From Myrmaecium sp. VS I D KN 1 (Eukaryota > Ascomycota > Dothideomycetes > Valsariales > Valsariaceae), in assembly GCA_019775845.1 (NCBI GenBank), contig JADQAV010000026.1, positions 620,001 to 684,000 on the forward strand: DNA of 64,000 nt, read 5' to 3'. Under the pieces are notes generated by a model that made no database searches, was not told where the DNA came from, and was given only the letters and a program-made list of their open reading frames with translations. Made by a program: the position numbers and the translations under genes. Positions 32,892 to 43,754 of this stretch are shown here, piece by piece. Every line of letters begins with the position of its first letter. Positions within the stretch are counted from its first letter, which is position 1.

Positions 32892-33050
32892 TGTACAGTG
32901 TATTGCCATCGCCGGTGGTTAGCTTACGCCATGCATGTGGCTTGAGATCCTGGTTTACACCAATGAAAGACCGTCCCGAGGCTGTTTTTTCCCTGCGACA
33001 AGACGTGCATCATGCAACGCTAACCACCGGCTGCGCCAATACACTGTACA
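32892..33050. repeat. imperfect inverted repeat (long hairpin)
   Basis: The left arm contains TGTACAGTGTATTG (32892-32905) and GCCGGTGGTTAGC (32911-32923). The right arm contains their exact reverse complements at 33037-33050 and 33019-33031, with 5-base offsets in between on both sides. Weaker pairing around GCATG extends the stem inward and leaves a loop of about 70 bases. It could be a small MITE-like relic or the template of a hairpin RNA. No gene overlaps it. Confidence 0.6.
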
Positions 33051-36000
33051 CATCGCATTCCTGTACCCGACGCGTGTGCGCATTTCGGCCACAGAGGAAC
33101 AAACCTGGTCATCCCAAATCGGGTTCAGTGGACATGAACGCCGGGGTATTCCCGGGATTCCCCGCAAGGTTGCCGAAGATGTTGCCATACCGGTTTATGT
33201 ACTTGTGCCATCTCCATCGTAGACGTCAACACGACTCGTTGCGTTTCGCTCCGAGCATCTCGCCGAGTCGAGCGGTAATGGAGGTGGGATATGTCTCTTG
33301 CTATCCCGTAAATAATCAGGCGTCCGCACCACCAGTCACAGTCGCCATGACTAGTTCCACGATGGCACTAGGCTGAAGATTTCAAGCGCATTAGGCTCGT
33401 TGTTGACTCTAATCGTGCTCTCCGCCTTGTTTTCTGTCGAATGCTAACATGGCACTTGCCCAGTCTTTCTCCCCAGCTGATACTTCGTGTGCGGCTGAAT
33501 CCTAGGGAGCTCACAACTACCGTCTCCAAACCACGAGCTTGCTCAGATACGTGGTTGGTCGTTACCCGGTCGCATCAGCAGATTAAAGGGGATCTGTGCA
33601 TGTAGGAGACCTCCACGGAATGCGAGGTCTTTCGAAGGTCTCACCCGGACAGCAAACGGCCCACGGCGCCGCCTATGGCCGCATCGCTCCGGGGAACTCT
33701 CACCTTCCTGTGCTGATGCCGGGACAGGCCCTGGAAATATCTCCGAGATATGAGGGGTTGGTGTTCGGCTTCGCGTACGCCCACCAAAGCTGCAACACAT
33801 GCACGAATGCGGGCTGAGGCCGCTTGATCACATTTAGCACCCTTGCTTCTATGAACCACGATCACGTATCCCTGCTCCTAAACGTGTAAACTCTAAAAGT
33901 TGTCAGCACGATCCATATGAGCCGAGATCCGTTTCGGTAGATTATTGGTCGGCTGCCATCTCCGCCTTGGGGGCATGGTGATGGGTCACAATCCTGTGAT
34001 CATGCTTATCTGCGGCCAAGCTGCTATGTTGCCTGTTTTGATAGGCCAAGAATCAAGTCATGAAAGTTTCAAGAACTATGCTGCCGCACTGGTCGATGAT
34101 CGCTTGAGATTTGTCTGCCGAAGGAGGAATCCATGGGCTTCGTAATCCACGATGTTGTGTGATTGCCTTCCAGGTATAACGCCACCGCAAGGATGCCTGG
34201 GATGCCGCTCGTGGTTGTGCGAAGCAGGTACAGACATGCGATCGTTTAATGCATGCAGTGGCTTTGCTAGTCTGAAGAATTCCGCTTGGTGGGCTCGAGT
34301 CTCGTGGACAGAAAGCAACGAGTCAGTGACGGCGAGTGCAGCTGCACCTGCAGACGCACAAGACCTTGGATTTTTAGAGGTGCTATAGCTGGAAGGCATG
34401 AACTGGTCGCTTCGAGGATGTCTCACTGTTGAGATGGGTTGCTTCTGTCGTCCATCCCTTAGCCCCATGCAAGTCATTCCCCCGGTCGTAGACGTAACAG
34501 CCTCAACGAAACTTTGATTTACGACACATCCCTTGGATATTCTTGCAAGATCTCGCTTGTCTTCCGGCACTTGATATCGTTGTCCGGCAGTCATAGAGGG
34601 AGACCACATGCTCTTACATATCGTATGACGATATTCTAAGCAATCCTACTCGAGTAGGGCATCGAAACATGGGTGTGCAGATTGGCTGTAATGATGAGGT
34701 GACCTGAGTGTTTGCCCTTCCGCGGACTGTGGCCCCAACTTGACGGTTCGGCTAGCCGTCGCTCGACCGAACAGGAGTGGCTCTGAAGAGTATGAATGGA
34801 CGACCAGTTCGCTCTCCGCAATCCGAAGATTGATTAAGTAGCGAGACCTTTGCAGTGTTTCTTCTAGGCCCTGCTGTACGCCGAACAAAGCACGGTTGAG
34901 AGACAATATGCAAGACCGATATCTTCGTTATGTGATGTATAGCATAAACCGCCCAATGCCTGAAATAGTCAGTCAGCAGTAAGCACTGAGATACGTAAGT
35001 TGACCCAACGGTTCGTGGGCTGAAAGCGGGCAAATCGGAATGAAGATGGGCGTGAGGACTGATGGACGATATTTCATGGCTAAAGAGGACTGCTCGTATC
35101 GAAAGCATATTGCACATAGTGCCACCTTCGGACAGGTAAGGAGAGGCAGAAGAATGAGAAGGCAACGATAAGCCAAGGTATCAGTCAGGTTTCGTGAATT
35201 TGTCATATGCGAGTTGCAGTTTGGGCTTCGAAGCCTGAGCGTCATCCCCTCGTATTTTCTTTGTTAACAGCAGAGACACCGAATTGTCAAATGTTCCTTG
35301 AGATGGCGGTGTGCTGGAGGGATGTTGGTCTTTCTGTAGCATAGCCAGTGACGGATAATATAACTCAGCAAGGAAGCGTTGTCGGTAAGCCCGAAGCGGA
35401 AGCAAAGTGTATACAGTAATACCAGAGATTTACCACAAGACCATGATATCTGGTCGAGTGATTGACTTTGAAGCCGGTCGACTCGAAGAGCAAGCTTGCT
35501 AACAATGGCAGAAGGTTGAAGAAGTGAATGCAGTGGAAGGCTGGGTTGTTCAAGTGGTTCCATGTTGTACCTGGTGAGGTCCATCGGGTACGCCGAGTCG
35601 GGGCCGCAAAATCTCACATTCCGAAGACTACCTTCCGTCATCCATCGTCATCATCTCAGACTCCTTCCTACCTGGTAGGTATACGACAGGCATCTTTCTT
35701 TACTCGAGGCATTGAGCGTCTTCCTCGCCATTTTCTAGAACATATGAAATGCTTACAGCTATTTCCTCAAGCCGCTTTTGAACCGTTCGCGGGATTGATA
35801 TCTTGAGCCGTATCGAGCCGATTGTCGAAGAAAGCGATGTCGGCACGCCAGGTAGCCCGCGTCAATCATAAGTCTGCAAATACCCATTCTTCCAGCTGAA
35901 AGCCCAACGTCGTGGCTCTCTCAGGAGCGGTGAAGTCATGGATCACCCGCAAACCGGCGGTATTTCCTTTTTTCCAGCGTCCATAGGCACAACTTAAAGA

Positions 36001-36084
36001 GCAGCGTCTCCAACGCATAATTCAATGATTTCCCTCCTTTTTTATTTATACTCTGTCCACCGACTGCCACAATCTACGGTCGAC

Positions 36085-37010
36085 ATGGCGCCAGATGCTA
36101 CTTCTTTCAAATGTTCCCTCACGATTGCTGCACTCCATGCGTTCGCCGGCTCCGCCAAATATATCAAACCCAGCTCGGGCCTCTCCGCTCATTCCAACGG
36201 CACCCAGGATCAATTAGACGCCCACAGTGCCAGCCTAGGTCCGGAGACCTGCGGAGCCTCTCTCTTGTGCTGCGTCCGCGCGGACAGATGCCAAAACCGA
36301 ACGGGTTACATCTGCTGTTTCGATGGAAGTTGGTTTCCCCCTCCACAGTCAAAGGACTAATGGACTAATCACTTAGGCCAGCATACTGCGACAGCAGCTT
36401 CAACTGCGGTGTTGCCGACAGGACCCCAGAAAAACGCCATGCTAGGCCTGGAAGCAGACCCGTCATCATCAACAAAAACCCTCCTAAAGTTCTTAGCCCT
36501 GTCTCCTCCCTCTGGATCGTCACCGAGGATGCGGCCACCGCTACCACCGCCGGCGCATCAGTCGACACAAGCTTACCAAGCCCTATCTGCATATGCTATC
36601 AAACAACTCCCAACTCCGCTCCCTCCCTTTCCAAATATGTCCCTCACTTCACTCCGGCCCCCTCCGTGCCTCTTTTCGGCGCCGTATCTCAAACTACGCC
36701 TCCAACAAGTCAGACACCCCCGGCGCAGGCAACTCTTCGCTCGGGCGACACCCGATCCCGCGGGCTTACCGCCACCGCAAGCGGGCGCACCGTCTGCCTC
36801 GCTGCCGTTGAGCGCACCGGCCCCAACGTCACAGCGGATGCTGATATGTGCGTTGACCGTCCGACACCGCGCTACCTTCGCAGCAACAGCAGCAGTAGCA
36901 TTAGCGCAGTTGAAAACCGGGCATCCCATGGGGCGAATGTAGGTTGGCCGTTGCTTTTCTCCGTGGTTCTGGTCAGTGTGTTGCTGTGGTGTGCAGTCGC
37001 TGCATGGTGA
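36085..37010 (+). CDS. Cys-rich, probably GPI-anchored surface protein
   Basis: Two exons, 36085-36328 and 36382-37010, give 290 aa. The 53-nt intron 36329-36381 has a weak GTTGGT donor but a perfect ACTAATC branch site and CCAG acceptor; it switches frame and joins a Cys-rich block into CCFDG-TYCDSSFNCGVADRT. That block (CGASLLCCVRADRCQ, NRTGYICC, CDSSFNC) resembles the paired-Cys modules found near the start of many fungal secreted proteins. A hydrophobic stretch at the start (SLTIAALHAFAGSA) may act as a signal peptide but is weak; an in-frame upstream ATG at 36025 would give a different one. A long Thr/Ser/Pro-rich region follows, then a hydrophobic C-terminus, WPLLFSVVLVSVLLWCAVAA, after small residues (ASHGANVG), as expected for a GPI attachment signal. 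Likely located at the cell wall or plasma membrane. Family and role unknown. Confidence 0.6.
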
Positions 37011-38082
37011 TCGAGGCGCAGTACTCTGCGTTCACAATGCTCAAAATCAGATGACTTGCTCTGGATGTGGAATCTCCGGAAAGGTAGGTCGTAGATCGGA
37101 ATGGGGAGGGGGCTGGTTGGCTGGAGTAGGGCATGGCATAGTATAGCGTAGGGAGGTATGTTATGGGTTGTAGCTCCTTGTCTTGTCGATAGAGAGATTG
37201 CTGTGGTGGAGGATGTTGGGCCTCTTTTGTTTACTCTGAACAATCTGGGTCAGTCAGAAGTATATATCCATACTGATGTAGAAGGACAGGGACTCAGAAA
37301 GCAAAAGAACTGGACGAATGGGAAGAAAAGAATTGAGTCCTTTTCCTCAAACTCTATCGCAATCAATCTGGCACACAGAGAAAATGAATCACGCAAGATG
37401 CCAAGAGTGCAGACATGGGGATTATTATTGCTAGTAACAATTTAGGTTCCTTCCTGTCTCGTATAATTGTGTAGTCATGTGACTGTTTGCTTCCACCTCC
37501 GTCTTGCCGTCACGTCACGTCAAAGACCTCGTCGCCCCGTTCCCTCTCTGTCGAGTTAACACCGCGCCGCTATGCTGCTCGGCGAAAAGCGTATTCATGC
37601 CGCCTTTGCAGGACTGCGCTATAGATCCTTCCCCATTCTGCACCATCCTTTCCTGTCCTGCCCGGTCCTGTACAGTCCTGTACGGCCATGCGATGACTGA
37701 GCCATGTGCCTTCCACAAGGATGCACGGATGGTCTGTGTATAGGGACGATGTCACGCTTCTTTGTGCGTTGTACGTCGTCTGGCGCTGGTGCGCTGGATG
37801 GGGGATGGGAAGGAAAAGAAGCAAAAGAAGAAGGAAAGAAAAGATGACAAAGGGAATGAGGACTAAGAGTGGAAGACCGAGTAAAAGGGGATACATGAAA
37901 GGATGGGAATTGAGGGGGTATTCAACATTGACAGAAAGAAAGAGAAAGGGATCATTCGACCAGCATTCGAAAGAAAAGAAGAGGGAAAGGGAAAGGAACA
38001 ATGAATGGGTAATCAGGAAACCAGAGAAAGTCGGCAAAGGAAGGTCGATCATCATCCACGGAAGCAAAGCCTCTCTCTCCAT
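37011..38082. other. intergenic, convergent 3' ends
   Basis: Between the GPI-protein gene and the rhodopsin-domain gene. Short GTCCTGTAC/CCTGTCC-type repeats near 37648-37685 and A/G-rich DNA from 37800 to 38060. No coding feature recognised. Confidence 0.45.
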
Positions 38083-39603
38083 CTAGCCACGATAAGCCCT
38101 CGGCGCAACGCCAACGTGCTCGTGCTCGTGCTCGTTCGCATCCTCAACAGTAGGAGGCATATACGATCCCTCACCACGGCGGCCAGCCTGGCTATCGGTC
38201 GCCACAATGGTGGAAGAAGCAGTCATGCTAACGCTCAAGCTCTGATGGCGGCGAGATGGCATATCCATGGGTCCGCGGGCAGAAGTGATCGGTGAACCAG
38301 GCTCGCTGAACGCGCGACTCCGGCGGTGGTAGCAGGCGGAAAGGCCGCGGATCATGTCGGTTGGAGTAGTGGGACGATCGTAGTGCGAGGACGCGTCCGA
38401 GGAGGAGGAGCCGATGGAGAAGTGGCTGCGATGAACGGGTGGCTCAACGACGGCCTCGGGAGGCGCCAGCTGCAAGAACGGACTCAGACGGCCGCGAACG
38501 ATGGGGGCTTCGGGGTCGTAACCCAACCGCTCGATCTCGAGGCGACGGCGGTAGGCGGCGCTCTTGGGGAACTCGTCGAAGGGCATCAGCTCGTCGACGG
38601 CGACGGGGCGGACGAAGCGGCGGTGCAGGGCGAGCCAGAGCGGCTTCGTGGCCGGGTAGCAGCACGCCCACATGCCCAGGTGCAGCTCGACGGTGTTGCA
38701 GATGCTGGGCGCGGCCATGTCAAAGCTGTCGTCCGGCACGTGGCCCGGCGCGCCGTCCCGGCGCGACATGACCCCGAGCCGGATCGCGCGCACGAGGCAG
38801 ATGACGATGACGAGGCCGACCATGGTGGTGTAGGCGAGGTACATGCCGATGCGACGCCGGGTGGGCAGCGCGGTCGCGATCCGCCGCGCCACGAACACCG
38901 GCAGCAGCATCACCGCCACGTCCAGGCCGACCCGGGTGATGGCGCTGCCGAGCTGGAAGGCGTAGATGTCGACGCAGCGGGCGCCCGGGACGGGACCCTC
39001 GCCCGGGTGCGCGGTCGCCCACTCGCGCGCGGAGACGTCCCAGAAGGCGCGCAGCGGCACGCACGCCGCGAGCGTGACCGCCCACACGGCCGCGAACCAG
39101 ACCAGGACGGCGGCGGCGAGCGCCCAGACCCAGCGGCGGAAGACGGCGCCGCGGCCGAAGAGGCGGAGGTACATGACCAGCATGGCCGCCTGGACGGCGA
39201 CGTAGGCGGGCGGGTACATGACCAGGTGGCGCCAGGTGTAGATCCAGAACCGGCGCTTGAAGCCCTCGGACAGGTCGAGGTAGTGCCGGCCCAGCCCGGC
39301 GACGGTGACCCAGAGCACGTCGATGACGGTGTAGTGCACCAGCAGCAGGCCCGCCAGCGCCACGAGGCCGGACTCGTAGTGCAGCAGCCGCCGCTCGAGC
39401 AGGTGCCGGGCTCGCTCCCACTCCGAGGATACGAAGGTGGTTGGGAACTGCGGCGCGGGCAGCGTGACGAAGTAGTGGCTGCTCAGACGGCAGACGATGC
39501 CGATCAGTGTGATGATCAGGCAGGTGATGGAGGTTGCCAACTGCGTCGTTGGTCCGTGGATGTCCGGATAGGACGAGCTGATCTGCGTGGGTGGTTCAGC
39601 CAT
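38083..39603 (-). CDS. rhodopsin-domain integral membrane protein (fungal PTH11/SatC1-like group)
   Basis: A single exon of 506 aa from the ATG at 39603 (MAEPPTQISSSYPDIHGPTT). Seven hydrophobic segments fill about residues 20-330, for example LATSITCLIITLIGIVC, LVALAGLLLVHYTVIDVLWV, VWALAAAVLVWFAAVWAVTL and YTTMVGLVIVICLVRAI. The region between segments 4 and 5 (PLRAFWDVS...GARCVDIYAF) matches the conserved W and Cys pattern of the fungal rhodopsin domain (a conserved fungal integral-membrane domain, not a retinal protein). The C-terminal ~170 residues are Ser/Arg-rich and cytosolic, ending in His-Glu repeats (NEHEHEHVG). Members of this group act as sensors in some plant pathogens, but most are uncharacterised. 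No CFEM domain is present. GC content is high in the membrane part. The function is not predictable beyond plasma-membrane sensing or signalling. Confidence 0.82.
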   Translation of the reverse strand: MAEPPTQISSSYPDIHGPTTQLATSITCLIITLIGIVCRLSSHYFVTLPAPQFPTTFVSSEWERARHLLERRLLHYESGLVALAGLLLVHYTVIDVLWVTVAGLGRHYLDLSEGFKRRFWIYTWRHLVMYPPAYVAVQAAMLVMYLRLFGRGAVFRRWVWALAAAVLVWFAAVWAVTLAACVPLRAFWDVSAREWATAHPGEGPVPGARCVDIYAFQLGSAITRVGLDVAVMLLPVFVARRIATALPTRRRIGMYLAYTTMVGLVIVICLVRAIRLGVMSRRDGAPGHVPDDSFDMAAPSICNTVELHLGMWACCYPATKPLWLALHRRFVRPVAVDELMPFDEFPKSAAYRRRLEIERLGYDPEAPIVRGRLSPFLQLAPPEAVVEPPVHRSHFSIGSSSSDASSHYDRPTTPTDMIRGLSACYHRRSRAFSEPGSPITSARGPMDMPSRRHQSLSVSMTASSTIVATDSQAGRRGEGSYMPPTVEDANEHEHEHVGVAPRAYRG

Positions 39604-41417
39604 GTTGTTTCCAATTGTCAGTTGTTTCGAATTATCAGTTGTTCCTCGAGTTGCTCAGGTATCGTTCAGAAACGCAAGAGCCCACGTTGTCGTTCCGTCG
39701 TCCGTCGTTCGTCGTATGTCAGATCGAAGCAGTTGCACTTGTCTACAGACTGACTGGATGAACTAGAAAGAAAGAAGTGAAGTTATCTGCGAAATTTCCA
39801 AACTGCAAAAGGAGACGGAGCGTATTTATCTTACCTTGATAAAGCTACTTCACTTCACTTGTTCTGATCGAGTGCGTCCGTACGCGTGTGAAGAAGAGAA
39901 CTGGTGACTGGAACCGACCGAATGTGAAGGATATCGCGATGATGTGAAGCGACGTGATAGGAAGGAGAAAGACTGGCTTCGCAGCAGGATGTGACTGTGG
40001 TCGCGACGCGGAGGCGTACAATGCACCTTCACTGTTAACTCTCAACCTTCACTCCAACGCCAGCAGGCAACTGGAGCAGGTAAGCAGGTAACCGAATCAG
40101 GTAACCAACACACAGTGCAGTCGAAAGCCGTAGAAAGACAACACCGAATCCCTCCGAAGAAGGAAAACCAGGGTGCAGAAGAAGGACCAGAAGAAGGTGA
40201 ATCTGAAAAGGGAGCAGAAGAAGGTGGAGGTAGGAAAAAGGACCGAAAGGCGAAGGGAGAGAGAAAAAGGAAACCGGTAAAGAAGGAAGAAGGAAAGTCG
40301 AGAGAGTCGAAGGCTTGGAAAACCAAAAGGAAGAGGCACATGCACGTGACTTCACGCGCTCTTAACCTCCCGTTACTAGGCTACGTCGCGAGCCTGCATG
40401 TGAAAGTTGGTGATGTGGAAGAGCGGTGAAGGTATGAAAAAGGAAATTCCTAAGACTTAAGTGTTGGTCTGCTCGACCCATGTCTGTCTAAACGTACGCT
40501 TGTGGAGGAGTGTACTGACGCGAGAGAGGAGGGAAATGCAGGCAGAAAGGAATCGGGAGGGAGAGTGGATAGTTCTACCCCTACGGATACAACTTAGAAG
40601 TATTATCTCCAACTCCGTCAAGAGCAGAACAGGACAGGCAAGAAAGATATACAGACTCGACTATCGCAGGACATGTCTACCAGGTAGAGAAGAGACATTA
40701 AGATGACGGCAAATTTGAGTCGAATGAGATAAAAAGAAAATCCTGTCTTGATAACTTGAAGATGAACGCCCGACCGGCTCGCTGGGAAAGGAAGATACGG
40801 AGAAAAGAAGAGCAGGGATGCTAATAAAATAGAAACGAAAAAATAGGAAAATGAGGAGAAGAGACCTAGGACGGAGAAGAAGAGACTCGTGGTAGTAATA
40901 GTCGAGGTAGGAGGAGGGATTATGATAGGAATACTCACACCACGCCTCGCTCACACTATGCCGCCATCATACCCTTATATCCGGAACTCCCAAAGCAAAG
41001 AAAAGACGAAGAGGAGAGGAGAGAGAAAAAAGGGAATAAAAAAGGAAAGAAGGAAAAGGAGAAGTACCATCTACCAACCCACCCGTCGCTCTCCCTCTCT
41101 TTCTATAGAGCCATATGGTATGTTCGGAATCGTAAGATAGACGTAAACATGATCAGAACCGTAAGCGTGAACATGATCATGACCATAGACAAGACATGAA
41201 TGCGAATGCCAGCCGCATACTCCATACATCCTGTACCCCAAACAAAACGCCCAACGCCCACCACCCAGCCACATATCTCATGCAGACATGCAGACATGAA
41301 GACATGAAGGCGAAGAAAAAGGATAAAAAGGGACAAGAAGAGTACACGAGAACAGAAACACAACACTCCAGTAAAAGGAAACGGGAATGACGAGAGAAAA
41401 CATCTCACACCTCTCCC
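39604..41417. other. intergenic
   Basis: Promoter side of the rhodopsin-domain gene, followed by purine-rich AAAGG/GAAG tracts (about 40135-40330 and 40990-41070), then the 3' flank of the 778-aa gene. Frames of about 100 codons here are low-complexity Lys/Arg/Glu or Phe/Leu/Ser runs and are not supported as genes. Confidence 0.45.
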
Positions 41418-43754
41418 CTACGCCTCCCCCCAAACCCCCACCGCCGCACCCCCCACCGTCGAACTCCTCAAACTCACGCTTCCTCCCGCACCAACCCCAA
41501 CACCCACACCCACACCCACACCCACACCACCACCCCCACCAACCAGCTCCTCCCAAAAATGCCCTCCAGCGGACCGAGTCGTCGGGGATCCCACACTCCC
41601 GGCACCCCCACCACCACCAACCCGTCGATGACCGCTGCTACAACAACTACACCCGCTGCTACTCGGCACGCTCTTGCCGACGCCGCTGCGCAAGGATGCC
41701 GGCGCGCCCGAGTGGTGACGATGATGGTGGGAATGCGGGTGATGATAATGATACCGATGATGATGGTGATGATGATGCAACCGATGCAGCACCTGCAGCG
41801 CGTCGCGCTTGTTCGCAGCGGTGCCGCCGGCGCTACGGCTCTGCTTCTCTGCCATCGAGGTCGGGGAGGGTTTGGCGGCCCCACCGCCGACGAGCGGGTG
41901 ATGTTGCCGGATGAGCGCGGCGCGACGATGCGTGGCCATGGCGTCGATGTTGGAGAGGAGGGCGCTTGCGCGGCCGTGAGGGGGGGCGGCGGCGGCGGTG
42001 GTGGTTGTAAGGGGATTAGTTGTAGTGGTAGTGGTAGCGGTCGGGGTGGTGAAGCTCGCGTGTCCGGCCAGCGGAGTGATGGCTGGAGCCGGCCCCGGCG
42101 CCTTTGGCTCCGGCGATGGCGGCCGCGAGCCGAATCGCTGGAGGAGGAAGTTGAAGACCATCTTCACGTCGAGGTCGCGCTCCCAGTACTCTTGCTCGCG
42201 AGCTAAGGTGTCGGCGGTCTTGGTGGATGGGAGGGGTTGCTGTTGCTGCTGCTGCGCTTCTGTGGAAAAGGCTAGCGAGTCCACTTCTGCTGGCTCTTCC
42301 TCGATTCCCCACAGCGCGGCTTCGCTGTAAGAGGCTGTCGTCGGGGTGGTAGGCAAGGTGGGAACGAAGACGGGATCCGGGTTGGTGGTGGTGGTGGCGG
42401 CGAGTGAGGTTTGCGACGCGGCAACGGCAGCAGTAGGAGAAGGAACAGCAGCGGCGGTCGTCGGAGGAGGGTGCGACGCGCCGTCGGAGCGCAAAGACAG
42501 GCCCGCGTAGGGTGCAGGCTCCTGGGTGCGGAGGTAAGTGCTGAAGGCGCCAGGGTGCTCCGACAGCTGATTGACCAGCATGCCGAGTTCACGCGCGATT
42601 CGCTGGAGGAAACGGTGCTCTCTTGACGTGTCGGCGAAGGCCGCGAACGACGACGAGGACGACGCCCCCGCGGCATCCTCCCGCAGCGCCGCCCCCAACC
42701 TCTCTGTCCCGGACCGCGCCTCGCCCTGCTCCGTCGCCAAGGCCTCCCCGAAGATGACCGAGAGGATGTTGTCGTCGATCCCCATCAAGTCCCGGATGAC
42801 CCGCTGCGTGAACCGTTGCCAGAACGACAGGTGCTCCAGATCGTCGCAAGAAGCACCGACATGCCCCTTTCCCGCCTGCTCACCTCGCTCAGCAGCAGCA
42901 GCAGAAGAAGAAGAACCAGACACGCTCGCAGCAGCAGCGCTCATCGCACTCAACCGCCTCCGCCGCCGCGTCTCCCGCTCAATCTCCTCCAGCCACGCCC
43001 GACTCTGCTCGATCCGCCAGCGCTCGATCCGCAGCCGCTTCTCGCTCTCCTCCGTCCCCGCCTTCCCCTCCGTCTCCATCTCCTCCAGCACGTCGAGATG
43101 CTTCTGCACGCTCGACCGGCGCCGGACGTGCTTCGGCCGCCGCCCGAACCGCTCGAACTGCCACATCTGCTCCTGCAGCTGCTGCGTCCCAACCGCGTCC
43201 CCGAACGAGCCCAGCCCGTCGTGCGTCGGCAGCACCGCCCCGCCGCTCTCGTCGAGCCGCTCCCCGGTCAGCTGCTGCGACGGCTGCTGCGCCACCGACG
43301 CCCCGTACTCCGACGATCCCTCGTGGAACGCACGCAGCCCGTCATCCAAGCTGTCCAGCTCCGCCCCTTCCTCCTCATCCAGCTCGGTGCCCGGACACGT
43401 GAGCTCCTCTCCCTCCGTAATGTGCCCCGACCGCGTCGCCGTCTCGAGGGAACCAAAGTCGCTGAGGCGGGACAGGCCGGCCGCGGTGCGGGGCGTGCGC
43501 GTCGTGTTCGCGGCCGTCGTCGTGGTCGTGGAGGCGGTGTGCGTGCGGACGAGCGAGGGCGAGGTGGTGACGGGGGAGAAGAGCACCCATTCTTCCGAGT
43601 CGTCGAGGGGTCGTTTGCGCTGGGGAGACTGTACGACGGCCGTCTGTTGCTGGGCGGCGTCCGTGTGCGGAGGATGGAGGTGCTGGTGGCTCGACTGCGG
43701 TGGGAGCGATAACCGCCCGGGCGGGTTCGGTCGGAGCGGTTGACGGAATGCCAT
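41418..43754 (-). CDS. conserved-looking protein of unknown function, 778 aa
   Basis: A single exon from the ATG at 43754 (MAFRQPLRPNPPGRLSLPPQ) to 41418. I do not recognise a named family. Features: a disordered N-terminus with a Thr run (about 75-90), an acidic block (EGEELTCPGTELDEEEGAEL, about 115-135), a basic/coiled-coil segment (RLRIERWRIEQSRAWLEEIE, about 240-260, followed by RRRRR) and a compact, hydrophobic-patterned segment that looks structured, FWQRFTQRVIRDLMGIDDNI (about 315-335) with LSVIFGEALATEQGEARS. A second ordered patch, HRFLQRIARELGMLVNQLSE, follows near 385. The last third is low complexity: poly-Gln, His repeats and a (GV)n stretch encoded by a CACACC repeat. No membrane segment or signal peptide. 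The spacing of ordered blocks suggests a real regulatory or scaffold protein. Introns in the tail cannot be excluded. Confidence 0.65.
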   Translation of the reverse strand: MAFRQPLRPNPPGRLSLPPQSSHQHLHPPHTDAAQQQTAVVQSPQRKRPLDDSEEWVLFSPVTTSPSLVRTHTASTTTTTAANTTRTPRTAAGLSRLSDFGSLETATRSGHITEGEELTCPGTELDEEEGAELDSLDDGLRAFHEGSSEYGASVAQQPSQQLTGERLDESGGAVLPTHDGLGSFGDAVGTQQLQEQMWQFERFGRRPKHVRRRSSVQKHLDVLEEMETEGKAGTEESEKRLRIERWRIEQSRAWLEEIERETRRRRRLSAMSAAAASVSGSSSSAAAAERGEQAGKGHVGASCDDLEHLSFWQRFTQRVIRDLMGIDDNILSVIFGEALATEQGEARSGTERLGAALREDAAGASSSSSFAAFADTSREHRFLQRIARELGMLVNQLSEHPGAFSTYLRTQEPAPYAGLSLRSDGASHPPPTTAAAVPSPTAAVAASQTSLAATTTTNPDPVFVPTLPTTPTTASYSEAALWGIEEEPAEVDSLAFSTEAQQQQQQPLPSTKTADTLAREQEYWERDLDVKMVFNFLLQRFGSRPPSPEPKAPGPAPAITPLAGHASFTTPTATTTTTTNPLTTTTAAAAPPHGRASALLSNIDAMATHRRAALIRQHHPLVGGGAAKPSPTSMAEKQSRSAGGTAANKRDALQVLHRLHHHHHHHRYHYHHPHSHHHRHHSGAPASLRSGVGKSVPSSSGCSCCSSGHRRVGGGGGAGSVGSPTTRSAGGHFWEELVGGGGGVGVGVGVGVGVGAGGSVSLRSSTVGGAAVGVWGEA
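41495..41535. repeat. (CACACC)n microsatellite within the 778-aa gene
   Basis: Tandem CACACC units encode alternating Gly-Val on the minus strand near the protein end. Length variation would alter the protein without shifting frame if whole units change. Confidence 0.8.

Larger units (their letters stand above)
30073..36084. other. 6-kb gene-poor region with microsatellites
   Basis: Between the Zn2Cys6 gene start and the GPI-protein gene. The first 2 kb are full of simple repeats (separate entries), including CAGG/CAAG units at about 30347-30400 and GGAT units near 31680-31700. 32.2-35.9 kb is of ordinary composition but I find no credible coding exon there on either strand; the longest frames (about 120-180 codons) have no domain or codon pattern I trust. 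An inverted repeat lies at 32892-33050. The right end should hold the GPI-gene promoter. Confidence 0.45.

Noticed and set aside
38326-39753. 475-codon plus-strand frame
   Set aside because: Antisense shadow of the GC-rich rhodopsin-domain gene, whose membrane segments are clear on the other strand.
42571-43743. 390-codon plus-strand frame rich in Ser and Arg
   Set aside because: Antisense shadow of the 778-aa gene.
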